From a bacterium (GTDB taxonomy: Bacteria > Ratteibacteria > UBA8468 > B48-G9 > JAFGKM01), in assembly GCA_029548585.1 (NCBI GenBank), contig JAKPNC010000215.1, forward strand, positions 1 through 19,862: a DNA stretch of 19,862 nt, in the 5' to 3' direction. The first letter of the stretch is position 1; every line of letters begins with the position of its first letter. Both the position numbers and the translations under genes were made by a program. Under the pieces are notes generated by a model. That model did no database searches. It was not told the origin of the DNA and saw only the letters and a list, made by a program, of their open reading frames with translations. Of this stretch, positions 7,111 to 14,344 are shown one piece after another.

Positions 7111-8988
7111 TTAAAACTTTTCAAGCAAGCCGGGCTTGATATCGTATTTAAGCTTTTCGGCTTCCGGCAAGCTCAAATCCTGGGCTTCCTTGAATGTAGT
7201 GACTATGTGCGGGGTCAGGAAGAGGAGAAGCTCGCTTGAAGTCTTCCTGTACTCAGGCTTGTTGAAGAGAAAACCGAGAATGGGAAGCTTTCTGAGAAAA
7301 GGTATTCCGCTTCCGACCTTCTCATCTCTCTGCTGTATCATCCCGCCTATTATGAGTGTCTGGCCGTCAAAAAGTGTGACATTCTGAGTTGTTTCCCTTG
7401 AAGATATTATGGGCTGCTGAGTCTCGTACCTCAGGCCGGCGGCAATGGCGCTCAACTGTTTTATCTCAATCAGCCTTGAATCGTATATGTTCATGGTCAG
7501 AAAGACGTTCCTGTTCCTCTGTATTATCGGGGTTACCTCAAACTCGGTTCCTACCTCTTCTTCGAAGACTGTCACCGTTTGGGTTGTTCCGGTTCTTGCA
7601 CCCGTCTGCGCGTTGTAAGTCTCCCTGAACTCCGGGATAATGTACGGATAATTCTGTACCACCCTTATTATAGCAGTCGTTCCGTTAAGGGTCATTATCT
7701 TGGGAGACTGGAGAAGCTTGACCTCTCCCTGGGAAGCCAGCGCAGTGAGAAGCATGGTTACTTCCTTGTTGGTCACTCCGAAACTGAAACCTCCGGGAAG
7801 AGTCGACGTGTCGCCAGGGGTAAAGGCTACATCATCTCCAAACCTCGGGCCCGTAAAAGTCGTATCAATTGCATCTATAAGCCTTGAACTGACCAGCCAG
7901 TCTATACCTATAAGGCTCTCCCTCGAAGTCGCTATCTCTACGATCTTGCACTCGAGAAGGACCTGGGAAACAGGCGTATCGAGAGCAGAAATAACATCCT
8001 GGATCTGTTTTTGAACAGAGGGATTCCCGGCATCCACTACTATTGAGTTTGTCCGTGGATCGTAAACTATGGTTTCCAGCTTGAATGTTTCCTTCAAGGC
8101 CTTGACGATAGAAGACGCGTCTCCATAGAAAACCTGGAATGCCCTTCTGCTTTTCTCCTTGACAGCCTTTTCCCTCGAGCCGTATTCGGCTTCTGTCATA
8201 ATCTTTACAACTTTATCCTCTTCGATATACCTCAGGCCGTTTGCTTCGCATATAAGGTCCAGCACCTTCTGGAGAGGCATATCCTTGACATTTATTGTCA
8301 CCCTTCCGGATATCCCCTTGCTCAGTATTATGTTTGCACCCGTAAGGTCATATATCAGCTTAAGCGTCTGCTCGAGATCTGAATCGGTGAGGTTAAGGGT
8401 GATGGGGGTAGTTCCAACCTGGCCCAGCACAGGTTTTTCATCAACGGCTCTTTTCTCTATGATCCCGTCCAGCTGCAGGCGGGCCTTGTTGGAAAGCCTT
8501 ATTACCTCTGTAAACTGGTTCTTGTCGTAGGCCGACTTGGCCATGTTCAAACTGGATACGACCTCCAAAATTTCATACTTGGGGATGGAATGCCTGACCT
8601 CCATTTCGTTCATGTATGAATAAGCATCAAGCATGACCTTCTGCGCGGCCGATGAAAGCTTTTCAAATTCGCCTTCCTTTGTTACCTCGATATCCTTTAC
8701 TGCAGAATTTCCAGGATTAAACTGGTCTTTCACGCCAAGCTTTCCCAGCTTTCCTTCCGCAACCCGGAGATATCTCCTGATCTGGTTGGAACGGAATGTG
8801 GGATCTATGCCCTGTATTTTTTTGAAAATGGTTATGGCTTCTGCATAATCCCTGGCATTGGCTTTCCTGATGCCTTCCATATACAGGGTTTCCAGATCTG
8901 CTTTATTCTGTGCCGAAACACTCACGACAAAACCGAATACGGCAGACAAAGTCACAAGAACCAGTATAAGGCATATTAATCGTCTCAT
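7111..8988 (-). CDS. pilQ: PilQ-like secretin with TPR-like and STN domains
   Basis: The protein has 625 residues from ATG 8988, chosen because AGAGGAG lies just upstream and the signal peptide (MRRLICLILVLVTLSAVFG, cleavage after SVSA) then starts correctly. An upstream in-frame start at 9033 has no such site. After the signal comes a TPR-like helical region (about 28-85, with ARDYAEAITIFKKI) and a further helical segment to about 185. An STN/N0 domain follows (about 192-265), then an N1 domain (about 284-338, PRTNSIVVDAGNP) and the secretin domain (about 410-600). Hallmarks include IPFLRKLPILGFLFNKPEY and ELLLFLTPHIVTT. No AMIN peptidoglycan-binding domain is seen. It ends the pilM-(N)-O-P-Q-like order, so it is the outer-membrane pore for a type IV pilus or related machine. 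GspD is a second, separate secretin in the window. Confidence 0.92.
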   Translation of the reverse strand: MRRLICLILVLVTLSAVFGFVVSVSAQNKADLETLYMEGIRKANARDYAEAITIFKKIQGIDPTFRSNQIRRYLRVAEGKLGKLGVKDQFNPGNSAVKDIEVTKEGEFEKLSSAAQKVMLDAYSYMNEMEVRHSIPKYEILEVVSSLNMAKSAYDKNQFTEVIRLSNKARLQLDGIIEKRAVDEKPVLGQVGTTPITLNLTDSDLEQTLKLIYDLTGANIILSKGISGRVTINVKDMPLQKVLDLICEANGLRYIEEDKVVKIMTEAEYGSREKAVKEKSRRAFQVFYGDASSIVKALKETFKLETIVYDPRTNSIVVDAGNPSVQKQIQDVISALDTPVSQVLLECKIVEIATSRESLIGIDWLVSSRLIDAIDTTFTGPRFGDDVAFTPGDTSTLPGGFSFGVTNKEVTMLLTALASQGEVKLLQSPKIMTLNGTTAIIRVVQNYPYIIPEFRETYNAQTGARTGTTQTVTVFEEEVGTEFEVTPIIQRNRNVFLTMNIYDSRLIEIKQLSAIAAGLRYETQQPIISSRETTQNVTLFDGQTLIIGGMIQQRDEKVGSGIPFLRKLPILGFLFNKPEYRKTSSELLLFLTPHIVTTFKEAQDLSLPEAEKLKYDIKPGLLEKF

Positions 8989-9024
8989 TATTTCTCCTCT
9001 ATTTATTTTACTCCCCGCTGCCAC

Positions 9025-9053
9025 AAAATGCAAGCCGCCAGTATGTTTGTCAA
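9025..9053 (-). promoter_or_regulatory. weak promoter candidate upstream of pilQ
   Basis: The 71-nt gap before pilQ holds a perfect -35 TTGACA (9048-9053). At 17 nt spacing the -10 is CATTTT (9025-9030), which matches only 3 of 6. It could give pilQ extra transcription apart from the upstream pil genes, but the -10 is poor and it may be chance. Confidence 0.25.
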
Positions 9054-9059
9054 TCCACG

Positions 9060-11636
9060 TTAGTCTATCTTGATCTCGAATGTAACACCATCTTTGGAAA
9101 GGTATAGCTTGTCTCTGTCTCTCCTAAGTATCCTGAAACCTTCAACTATGTCTCCTATTGTTACCCTGTAAGTCTTCTGTTTCCCTTCGATGAACAGGTA
9201 TTCCACGCCTTCGAATATCATCCTTCCCCTGTAAACCAGATCACATCTCATCTCCGGCATTATAAGAGGTGTGACCTCAGGAACCGATGCCTTTTCAAGA
9301 GGCCTGGCCTTGATCGGCCTGGGGATTTCGGGAAGAGCCGTCACACTGACGGGAGCAACTGAAGGCTTCTGGGACTTAACCGGTGCAGACACCCTTTCCG
9401 GCTCCATCAGTTTTTCTTCCCTCAGGATGCTGACTTTCTTCGGAGTCCTAAGGATTGAAATGACCTCGGGTTTAGAAGCAAGCACTATGCTTGTGGGAGT
9501 AGGCCTTTCAAGAACCTCCATGGTAAGTTTGCCAGGAGAAAAAGGATCCCTTTTGCCTTCTATGTCAATCTTCTCCCTCGCCGCTATTTCAACGCCTGCA
9601 TCGGGAGCTTCCTCTGTTTCGGCTCCAACAGGTGCAGGTTCTTCAACCGGGCCGCCTCCCATGCCGGTGTAAGGGTCTTCTCCAACGATTGATTTTAACC
9701 TGGCAGAAGCATCCTTAAGTCCTATGTAAAACAGGAAGAGTTCGGCTGCCCATACAAGCAGAAGAAGAAGGGATACAAGCTTGAAGGCATTCTTCCTTAT
9801 AAATGGAACCAGCTGGAAAGGTTCCCTGTGCTGTTCGACTATCCTCCTGGCCTTTGCATCCTTTACGGGCACAGATACAACTTTTTTCTTCCTGAGAGCC
9901 GCAGCAAATTTATGGAGGGATTGCACAGATTCCCTGACCTGCGGAGCAGAGAGTGAATTTATCCTGTCTGACTCTTTCTGGAGTGTTAAAATGTGTGTTT
10001 TTATCCTAGCTGCTGATTCCCTGTCTTCAGCAGATTGAGCTGCTGCGACTTTGGGATATCCTCTCTTGATTTCTTCAACAACCGGGACGGATTGAGGCGT
10101 TTTAACCTTCTTCCTGGCAGACTGTTTTTCCTTCAAAACCGCTGAAATCAATCCAACTCTGTCTCTTTCTCTGCCTCTTAAAACAGGCAGAGCTATCATT
10201 TTTTCCGCCCTTGCAGATTCGGTCTTTTTCCTTTCTTCTTCCTTCAGTCTCAAGGCTTCGGCCTTGCGGGCGAGAAGGATTTCCTTCTCTTTGCGGGTGG
10301 CTTCCGCCCTTGCAGACTCAGCCTTTTTCCTTTCTTCTTCTTTCAGCCTTATAGCTTCGGCCTTGCGGGCGAGAAGGGCTTCTTTCTCTTTACGGGCGGC
10401 TTCCTGCAGCTGGCGGGCCTTCTCCTCTTTCTGCCCGGCAGCCTCCGCCCTCGCAGATTCGGCCTTCTTCCTCTCTTCTTCCTTCAGCCTCAAGACTTCG
10501 GTCTTGCGGGCGAGAAGGGCTTCTTTTTCTTTGCGGGCGGCTTCCTGCAACTGGTGGGCCTTCTCCTCTTTCTGCCTGGCGGCCTCCGCCCTCGCAAACT
10601 CGGCCTTTTTCCTTTCTTCTTCTTTCAGCCTTATAGCTTCTGCTTTGCGGGCAAGAAGGGCTTCCTTCTCTTTACGGGCGGCTTCCTGCTTCTCTTTTAA
10701 TTTCCCGTCACCCGTTAAAATTACTCCAGTGCCTGCTGTATCTTTAATTTTTTCAGCATCAGCTATGGCGGAAACTCCGGTTTTTCTTTTTTCGGCGGCC
10801 GATAGTTTCCTATCTGCTATCAGAGCAGCCTTATCCAGGAATCTTTGCTGGTAAGCTGCCTTCCTATTTTTCTTAAGAGTTTCTATGGATCTTTTCAGTT
10901 CTTCTTTTCTTTCTTTTCTTCCAGGTTTCCCATCCCTTGCCTTTTTCCTCTCTTCTTCTTTCAGCCTTATGGCTTCGGCCTTTCGGGCGAGAAGGGCTTC
11001 TGTCTCTTTGCGGGCGGCTTCCTGCAGCTGGCGGGCCTTCTCCTCTTTCTGCCCGGCGGCCTCCGACCTCGCAGACTCGGCTTTCTTCCTCTCTTCTTCT
11101 TTCAGCCTTATGGCTTCGGCCTTTCGGGCGAGAAGGGCTTCTTTCTCTTTGCGGCTGGCTTCCTGCAACTGGCGGGCTTTCTCCTCTTTCTGCCTGGCGG
11201 CCTCCGCCCTTGCAGATTCGGCCTTCTTCCTTTCTTCTTCAACTTTTCTTCTCTTTTCGATTACTGCCTCTTCAGCCCGGGCTTTTTTCCATGCCAACTC
11301 TTCTTCTCTTTTCTTAAGCCTCTCTTCCCTCAGATGATTATCGCCGTCCGTACGGGCAATTTTTGCTTTCCCGTCTTTTTCAAAACCTTTTGAGAATATC
11401 TCCGCCAGTCTTTCCCTTCTTTTCTTTCTTCTTTTTCCCATTGCCTGATAAGACCTGTCGGCTTCCTTGGGCTTCCTGTCTCTCTTGATATATGGAACCT
11501 GCACATGGCTTTCCGCTCTCAGGGGACTCTTTTTCCTTGAAATGTCCGATATGCGGGACTCCCTCTTCTTGTGGAGCATCTCAAGCAACCGTTTTTTCTT
11601 TTCTTCCCTTTTTAAAAATATCTTTTCATTTTCCAT
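9060..11636 (-). CDS. giant PilP/GspC-like inner-membrane protein with a long repeat-rich coiled coil
   Basis: The protein has 858 residues in four parts. Residues 1-610 are very rich in Lys, Glu, Arg and Ala and contain two blocks of a 47-residue charged repeat (about 132-233 and 317-478), predicted to be long coiled coil or single alpha-helix, like the TolA stalk. Residues 617-640 (AFKLVSLLLLLVWAAELFLF) are one membrane segment; positive charges before it place the N-terminus in the cytoplasm. Residues 641-795 are a Pro/Val/Glu-rich periplasmic linker. Residues 797-858 resemble the small beta domain of PilP and the GspC HR domain (LVYRGRMIFEG, then GDIVEGFRILRRDRDKLYL). The gene holds the PilP place between pilO and pilQ, 8 nt after pilO. 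Ordinary PilP is a lipoprotein of about 175 residues; this one has no lipobox. The start ATG has only an A-rich upstream site. The PilP-like call is by weak pattern and position. Confidence 0.8.
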   Translation of the reverse strand: MENEKIFLKREEKKKRLLEMLHKKRESRISDISRKKSPLRAESHVQVPYIKRDRKPKEADRSYQAMGKRRKKRRERLAEIFSKGFEKDGKAKIARTDGDNHLREERLKKREEELAWKKARAEEAVIEKRRKVEEERKKAESARAEAARQKEEKARQLQEASRKEKEALLARKAEAIRLKEEERKKAESARSEAAGQKEEKARQLQEAARKETEALLARKAEAIRLKEEERKKARDGKPGRKERKEELKRSIETLKKNRKAAYQQRFLDKAALIADRKLSAAEKRKTGVSAIADAEKIKDTAGTGVILTGDGKLKEKQEAARKEKEALLARKAEAIRLKEEERKKAEFARAEAARQKEEKAHQLQEAARKEKEALLARKTEVLRLKEEERKKAESARAEAAGQKEEKARQLQEAARKEKEALLARKAEAIRLKEEERKKAESARAEATRKEKEILLARKAEALRLKEEERKKTESARAEKMIALPVLRGRERDRVGLISAVLKEKQSARKKVKTPQSVPVVEEIKRGYPKVAAAQSAEDRESAARIKTHILTLQKESDRINSLSAPQVRESVQSLHKFAAALRKKKVVSVPVKDAKARRIVEQHREPFQLVPFIRKNAFKLVSLLLLLVWAAELFLFYIGLKDASARLKSIVGEDPYTGMGGGPVEEPAPVGAETEEAPDAGVEIAAREKIDIEGKRDPFSPGKLTMEVLERPTPTSIVLASKPEVISILRTPKKVSILREEKLMEPERVSAPVKSQKPSVAPVSVTALPEIPRPIKARPLEKASVPEVTPLIMPEMRCDLVYRGRMIFEGVEYLFIEGKQKTYRVTIGDIVEGFRILRRDRDKLYLSKDGVTFEIKID
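10203..10688 (-). repeat. tandem repeat block B (141-bp unit) in the PilP-slot gene
   Basis: Three 47-codon units start at residues 320, 367 and 414 of the 858-residue protein, and a shortened fourth at 447. Each begins with ARKEKEALLARKAEA or a close variant, followed by IRLKEEERKKAE. The unit at 414 lacks 14 codons before the next one starts. The copies are nearly identical at DNA level, which suggests recent duplication and a potential for copy-number change. Confidence 0.85.
10938..11243 (-). repeat. tandem repeat block A (141-bp unit) in the PilP-slot gene
   Basis: A partial unit starts near residue 132 and full-type units start at residues 161 and 208, again with exact 47-codon spacing. 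The block ends near residue 233. It shares its consensus with block B, from which about 80 residues of non-repeat sequence separate it, so it probably arose by the same expansion or by a block duplication. Confidence 0.8.
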
Positions 11637-11644
11637 TCTTTTTT

Positions 11645-12394
11645 TCAGGCGCTATCGCTTTTTTCAAGCTTGAGAATTACGCCGTTTATACCCATCTCCA
11701 TCTTGAAAAATCCTTTAGCTGTTTTAGTTATAGAAAAATTCTTGAGTACGAAGTATGAAGAAGGCTGTTCAAAATACTTAAGGCACCTCAGGATTTCGTT
11801 GCTTGTCCCGCTAAGGGTTATTTTCAATGGCAACACCTCGTAAAAATTAACTTTCTGAGGGGCGCCGAATGTTATCTCCTCTATAACCGATACCCCTGAA
11901 TCGAGTATCAGGTTCACCACATCCTTTACTACCTCGAACTGCAGGGTCCAGGTCTTTATCTGTTCCTCAGGCACGAGTCCGGTTACGGGAAATCCGAGAG
12001 ACTGGGGTATCGTAAGCTTCCTTCTCGCCGCTTTCTTATACAGCCTGTCTGACGAAAAATATATGTATTCCTTGAACTCTATGGACGGGTACATCGTGAA
12101 TTCCTGCGCCACCGGGTATATGGTTGAGAAATTGCCCATGAGCCGGTTAATATTATTTTCAAGAAAAGCCTTCTCCCTTGAAAGCTTCCCTATCAACTCC
12201 GGAGACGGCGCTTCATCTTTGATCGTTTCATATCTTTTGACCTGATCATACTTCGTCTTTATATCTTTTTCCACATCCGTTATATCTTTTTTAATTCGTT
12301 TGTTAAGGAATTGTCCGGCCACAATAATGCCAATAACCAGCAACAGTGAAAGCAGAAGCGCATATTTCCTGACCAACGCCTTGATTTTCTTCAT
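11645..12394 (-). CDS. pilO: PilO-like alignment protein of the Amuc_1100 type
   Basis: The protein has 249 residues. A short basic cytoplasmic tail is followed by one membrane segment (about 10-29), a coiled-coil stretch (about 32-85) and a periplasmic alpha/beta domain. This is the PilO plan. The spacing of features from FKEYIYFSSDRLYKKAARRK, through LGFPVTG, to the VVNLILDSGVSVIEEI helix closely recalls my memory of Amuc_1100 of Akkermansia, also a PilO-like protein. PilO forms dimers with PilN and joins the cytoplasmic PilM ring to PilP and the PilQ secretin. The start overlaps the pilM stop by four bases (ATGA), a sign of translational coupling. The family call is by pattern and position, not by alignment. 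Confidence 0.78.
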   Translation of the reverse strand: MKKIKALVRKYALLLSLLLVIGIIVAGQFLNKRIKKDITDVEKDIKTKYDQVKRYETIKDEAPSPELIGKLSREKAFLENNINRLMGNFSTIYPVAQEFTMYPSIEFKEYIYFSSDRLYKKAARRKLTIPQSLGFPVTGLVPEEQIKTWTLQFEVVKDVVNLILDSGVSVIEEITFGAPQKVNFYEVLPLKITLSGTSNEILRCLKYFEQPSSYFVLKNFSITKTAKGFFKMEMGINGVILKLEKSDSA

Positions 12395-14112
12395 TTTAAA
12401 TTTATGATGAGTGAAAACTCGAGCTTTTCTTTTTCCTGGTTAATCTCGCAATAATTTATATCTGCCTTTTCTATAAAAGCGAGACCTTTGACCCGGGATA
12501 CGAAATTCTTAAAATCACTGAAAGCGCTCCTTATATCGGTAATCACGACCTCTCCGTTAAGGGTAAATACCTTTTCCTCCCCAACGCTCAACTCTCCCCT
12601 GGGTTCCAGGGAGGGCTGTCCTGGCACGGGGGCAGGCGGCATACCTTCCGGTGGCGGAGGCTCGGAACCGGGAGGCATTTCGGGAGGAAGATCGGGCGGC
12701 ATACCTTCCGGTGGCATATCCTGTGCTGGAGAAGGTGCAGCGGCTGGTCCGGTTCCTGCGCCCGGAACCAGGGAAACTATGTATATCCTGCTGCTTGGAA
12801 GGTTGCTGCCTATGTCAAGTATCCGCTTGAGCCATATTGTCTTGCTTGAAATGACTCCCTCTACAACCCCTTCCTTCCCCTGAAGAGCCTTTATTTCATT
12901 GTTAAGACTGTCAACCTCCGGCTTGTATTTCTCGTATTGTTTAAGGGACATCTCTATCTCGCTGAGTATCCCGTTGAGCATTGCCTTGTCCTGGTTATAG
13001 AAAAGGGTCGGGGTTATGGCAATCAATCCTGCCATAACTGCCGCAATGTAAATGTAAGGCCTGTTCTGCCTGAACTCCCTTATCCTTTCTATTTCTGCCG
13101 GGAGCATATCAAGATTTATAAATGTCTGCCTGCTCTTTCTCAGCCCTATTCCCATCAATATTGGGAATTCAAGGTACCGTTCCCCAAGGAAAGCGAACTC
13201 AGGATCAAGTTCTGCGTTTGAAAAAACGTTGAAATATGTTGTTTTTATCTTTGATTTCTCCTGGAAAAATTCCCTGAAGTTTTTAAACTGCGCGCTCTGT
13301 CCGCATACGTACACCTCTTCAACTTCCGGCCCTTTCTGGGTAAACCTCCAGTAATCTATGGAATTCTGTATCTCCGTGTTTATATTCTCTACGTTTGAAG
13401 CAACAAGGGGCATCTCCAGGCCCTGTGATATTTTCTTTTCTTCTGCCTCGGGATATGATAAAGATTCGGCTTCGGCTATTGCAGCGGTTATGGTATCTCC
13501 AGCTGTTGTGAGCGACCTCATAAGGATCTTTTCCTTGTGATGGATTATAAGGTTTGAAGAATTGGCGCCGATCTCAACGATGGCCTGGCATCTGTCAGGA
13601 CTGAAGTAGTCAGAAATCATGAATATGTTATAAAAAGCGAATAGGTCGGTATCAAGGTATGCGTAATCTATTCCGAGGGAGGAAAGCCTGTTGAGAAAAT
13701 CGTTTATGAGTTCCTTTTTAGCTGCGGCAAGCAGGATATTGAACGTCTGGTTTTCTTCGCTGAGTATCTGGTATTTCCATTCAACCATCTCGAGGGGAAA
13801 GGGTATCTGCTGCTGGACTTCGTATTTAAGGATGTCGTGGATCTTCTTGATGGGAACCTTGGGAATTGTAAGTGTCCTGACAAGGACACCTCTTCCCGGA
13901 AGGGAAACGTAATAGGAACTTCCCGGCTGACGTTTTATGAAAGAACGCCCCTCTGTCCTGAGGAATTCTTCCCTTTCTTCTGCCTGGGCCGGTATTTCAA
14001 GTTCGTCGTAATATGTAACCTTGAATTTGCCGGAGCTTTTATGTAAATCACATACTCTAATCTTGCTGCTTCCCAGATCTAACGAAAGCGCTCTTTTTTT
14101 CCCTATTTTCAC
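12391..14112 (-). CDS. pilM: PilM-PilN fusion protein
   Basis: The protein has 573 residues from GTG 14112. That start has AGGAG 7 nt upstream and gives MKIGKKRALSLDLGSSKIRV; a GTG ten codons earlier (14142) lacks this. Residues 1 to about 325 are an actin-fold PilM domain (LDLGSSKIRVCDL at the start, IVEIGANSSNLIIHH as the second phosphate loop, and KYEVQQQIPFPLEMVEWKY). PilM normally ends there at about 350 residues. Here it continues directly into the PilN signature (TFINLDMLPAEI), one membrane segment (about 351-373), a coiled coil (about 374-420) and a PilN-type periplasmic domain. A Pro/Gly/Glu/Met-rich insert splits that last domain (about 453-505). The fusion would tie the cytoplasmic PilM ring covalently to the membrane PilN-PilO complex. 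No separate pilN exists before pilO. Confidence 0.88.
   Translation of the reverse strand: MKIGKKRALSLDLGSSKIRVCDLHKSSGKFKVTYYDELEIPAQAEEREEFLRTEGRSFIKRQPGSSYYVSLPGRGVLVRTLTIPKVPIKKIHDILKYEVQQQIPFPLEMVEWKYQILSEENQTFNILLAAAKKELINDFLNRLSSLGIDYAYLDTDLFAFYNIFMISDYFSPDRCQAIVEIGANSSNLIIHHKEKILMRSLTTAGDTITAAIAEAESLSYPEAEEKKISQGLEMPLVASNVENINTEIQNSIDYWRFTQKGPEVEEVYVCGQSAQFKNFREFFQEKSKIKTTYFNVFSNAELDPEFAFLGERYLEFPILMGIGLRKSRQTFINLDMLPAEIERIREFRQNRPYIYIAAVMAGLIAITPTLFYNQDKAMLNGILSEIEMSLKQYEKYKPEVDSLNNEIKALQGKEGVVEGVISSKTIWLKRILDIGSNLPSSRIYIVSLVPGAGTGPAAAPSPAQDMPPEGMPPDLPPEMPPGSEPPPPEGMPPAPVPGQPSLEPRGELSVGEEKVFTLNGEVVITDIRSAFSDFKNFVSRVKGLAFIEKADINYCEINQEKEKLEFSLIINLK
12635..12715 (-). repeat. short direct repeat coding the proline-rich PilN insert
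   Basis: A 21-bp sequence is present twice without mismatch, at 12635-12655 and 12695-12715, exactly 60 bp apart and in the same frame. It encodes the (P)PPEGMPP motif of the proline-rich insert. The bases between are a degenerate version of the same Pro/Glu/Met pattern, so the insert looks like it grew by short tandem duplication. Confidence 0.75.
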
Positions 14113-14196
14113 CAGCTTTCTCCTGCAGGCATCTTTCACCACAAATAGAGGGACTCACGGCTAAATTCATCAAAATTTTCAATAATAATCAGAAAG

Positions 14197-14268
14197 TTGC
14201 GGGGGGCCGATTTGAACGGCCGACCTCCAGGTTATGGGCCTGGCGAGCTGCCACTGCTCCACCCCGCA
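14197..14268 (-). tRNA. tRNA-Met (CAT), initiator type
   Basis: A full 72-nt cloverleaf can be folded by eye: acceptor TGCGGGG/CCCCGCA with discriminator A73, D stem GAGC/GCTC, anticodon stem CCAGG/CCTGG with loop CCCATAA, variable AGGTC, and T stem GGCCG/CGGCC with loop TTCAAAT. The anticodon is CAT. The A11-U24 pair in the D stem and overall likeness to bacterial fMet tRNAs point to an initiator, not an elongator. It departs from the bacterial initiator consensus at three places: U1-A72 instead of the C1/A72 mismatch, A29-U41 instead of the outer G-C of the three anticodon-stem G-C pairs, and C33 instead of U33. No CCA is encoded. It lies between zapA and pilM, with a promoter-like sequence about 80 nt upstream and no terminator after it. 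Confidence 0.93.
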
Positions 14269-14344
14269 ATTGGGTAACTTTTAAAACTGATTCATCCTGA
14301 ACTGATGCAAAACTGCAAAAACTTTTTGCCTCATGCTATATATG

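Noticed and set aside
4357..8988. The two secretins as a recent gene duplication
   Set aside because: They differ in N-terminal architecture and in most of the sequence outside shared secretin motifs; they match the separate PilQ and GspD lineages.
10203..11243. Regular repeats that might suggest a CRISPR array
   Set aside because: The 141-bp units are coding, keep frame, and have no unique spacers.
10264..11393. Long plus-strand open frames opposite the charged coiled coil
   Set aside because: They mirror the repetitive codons of the minus-strand gene (Ser/Phe/Arg-rich shadow proteins), lack ribosome sites and resemble no family.
14113..14196. A separate pilM promoter (TTGATG with TCTATT at 18 nt)
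   Set aside because: Both boxes match only 4 of 6 with non-ideal spacing in an AT-rich stretch; not convincing.
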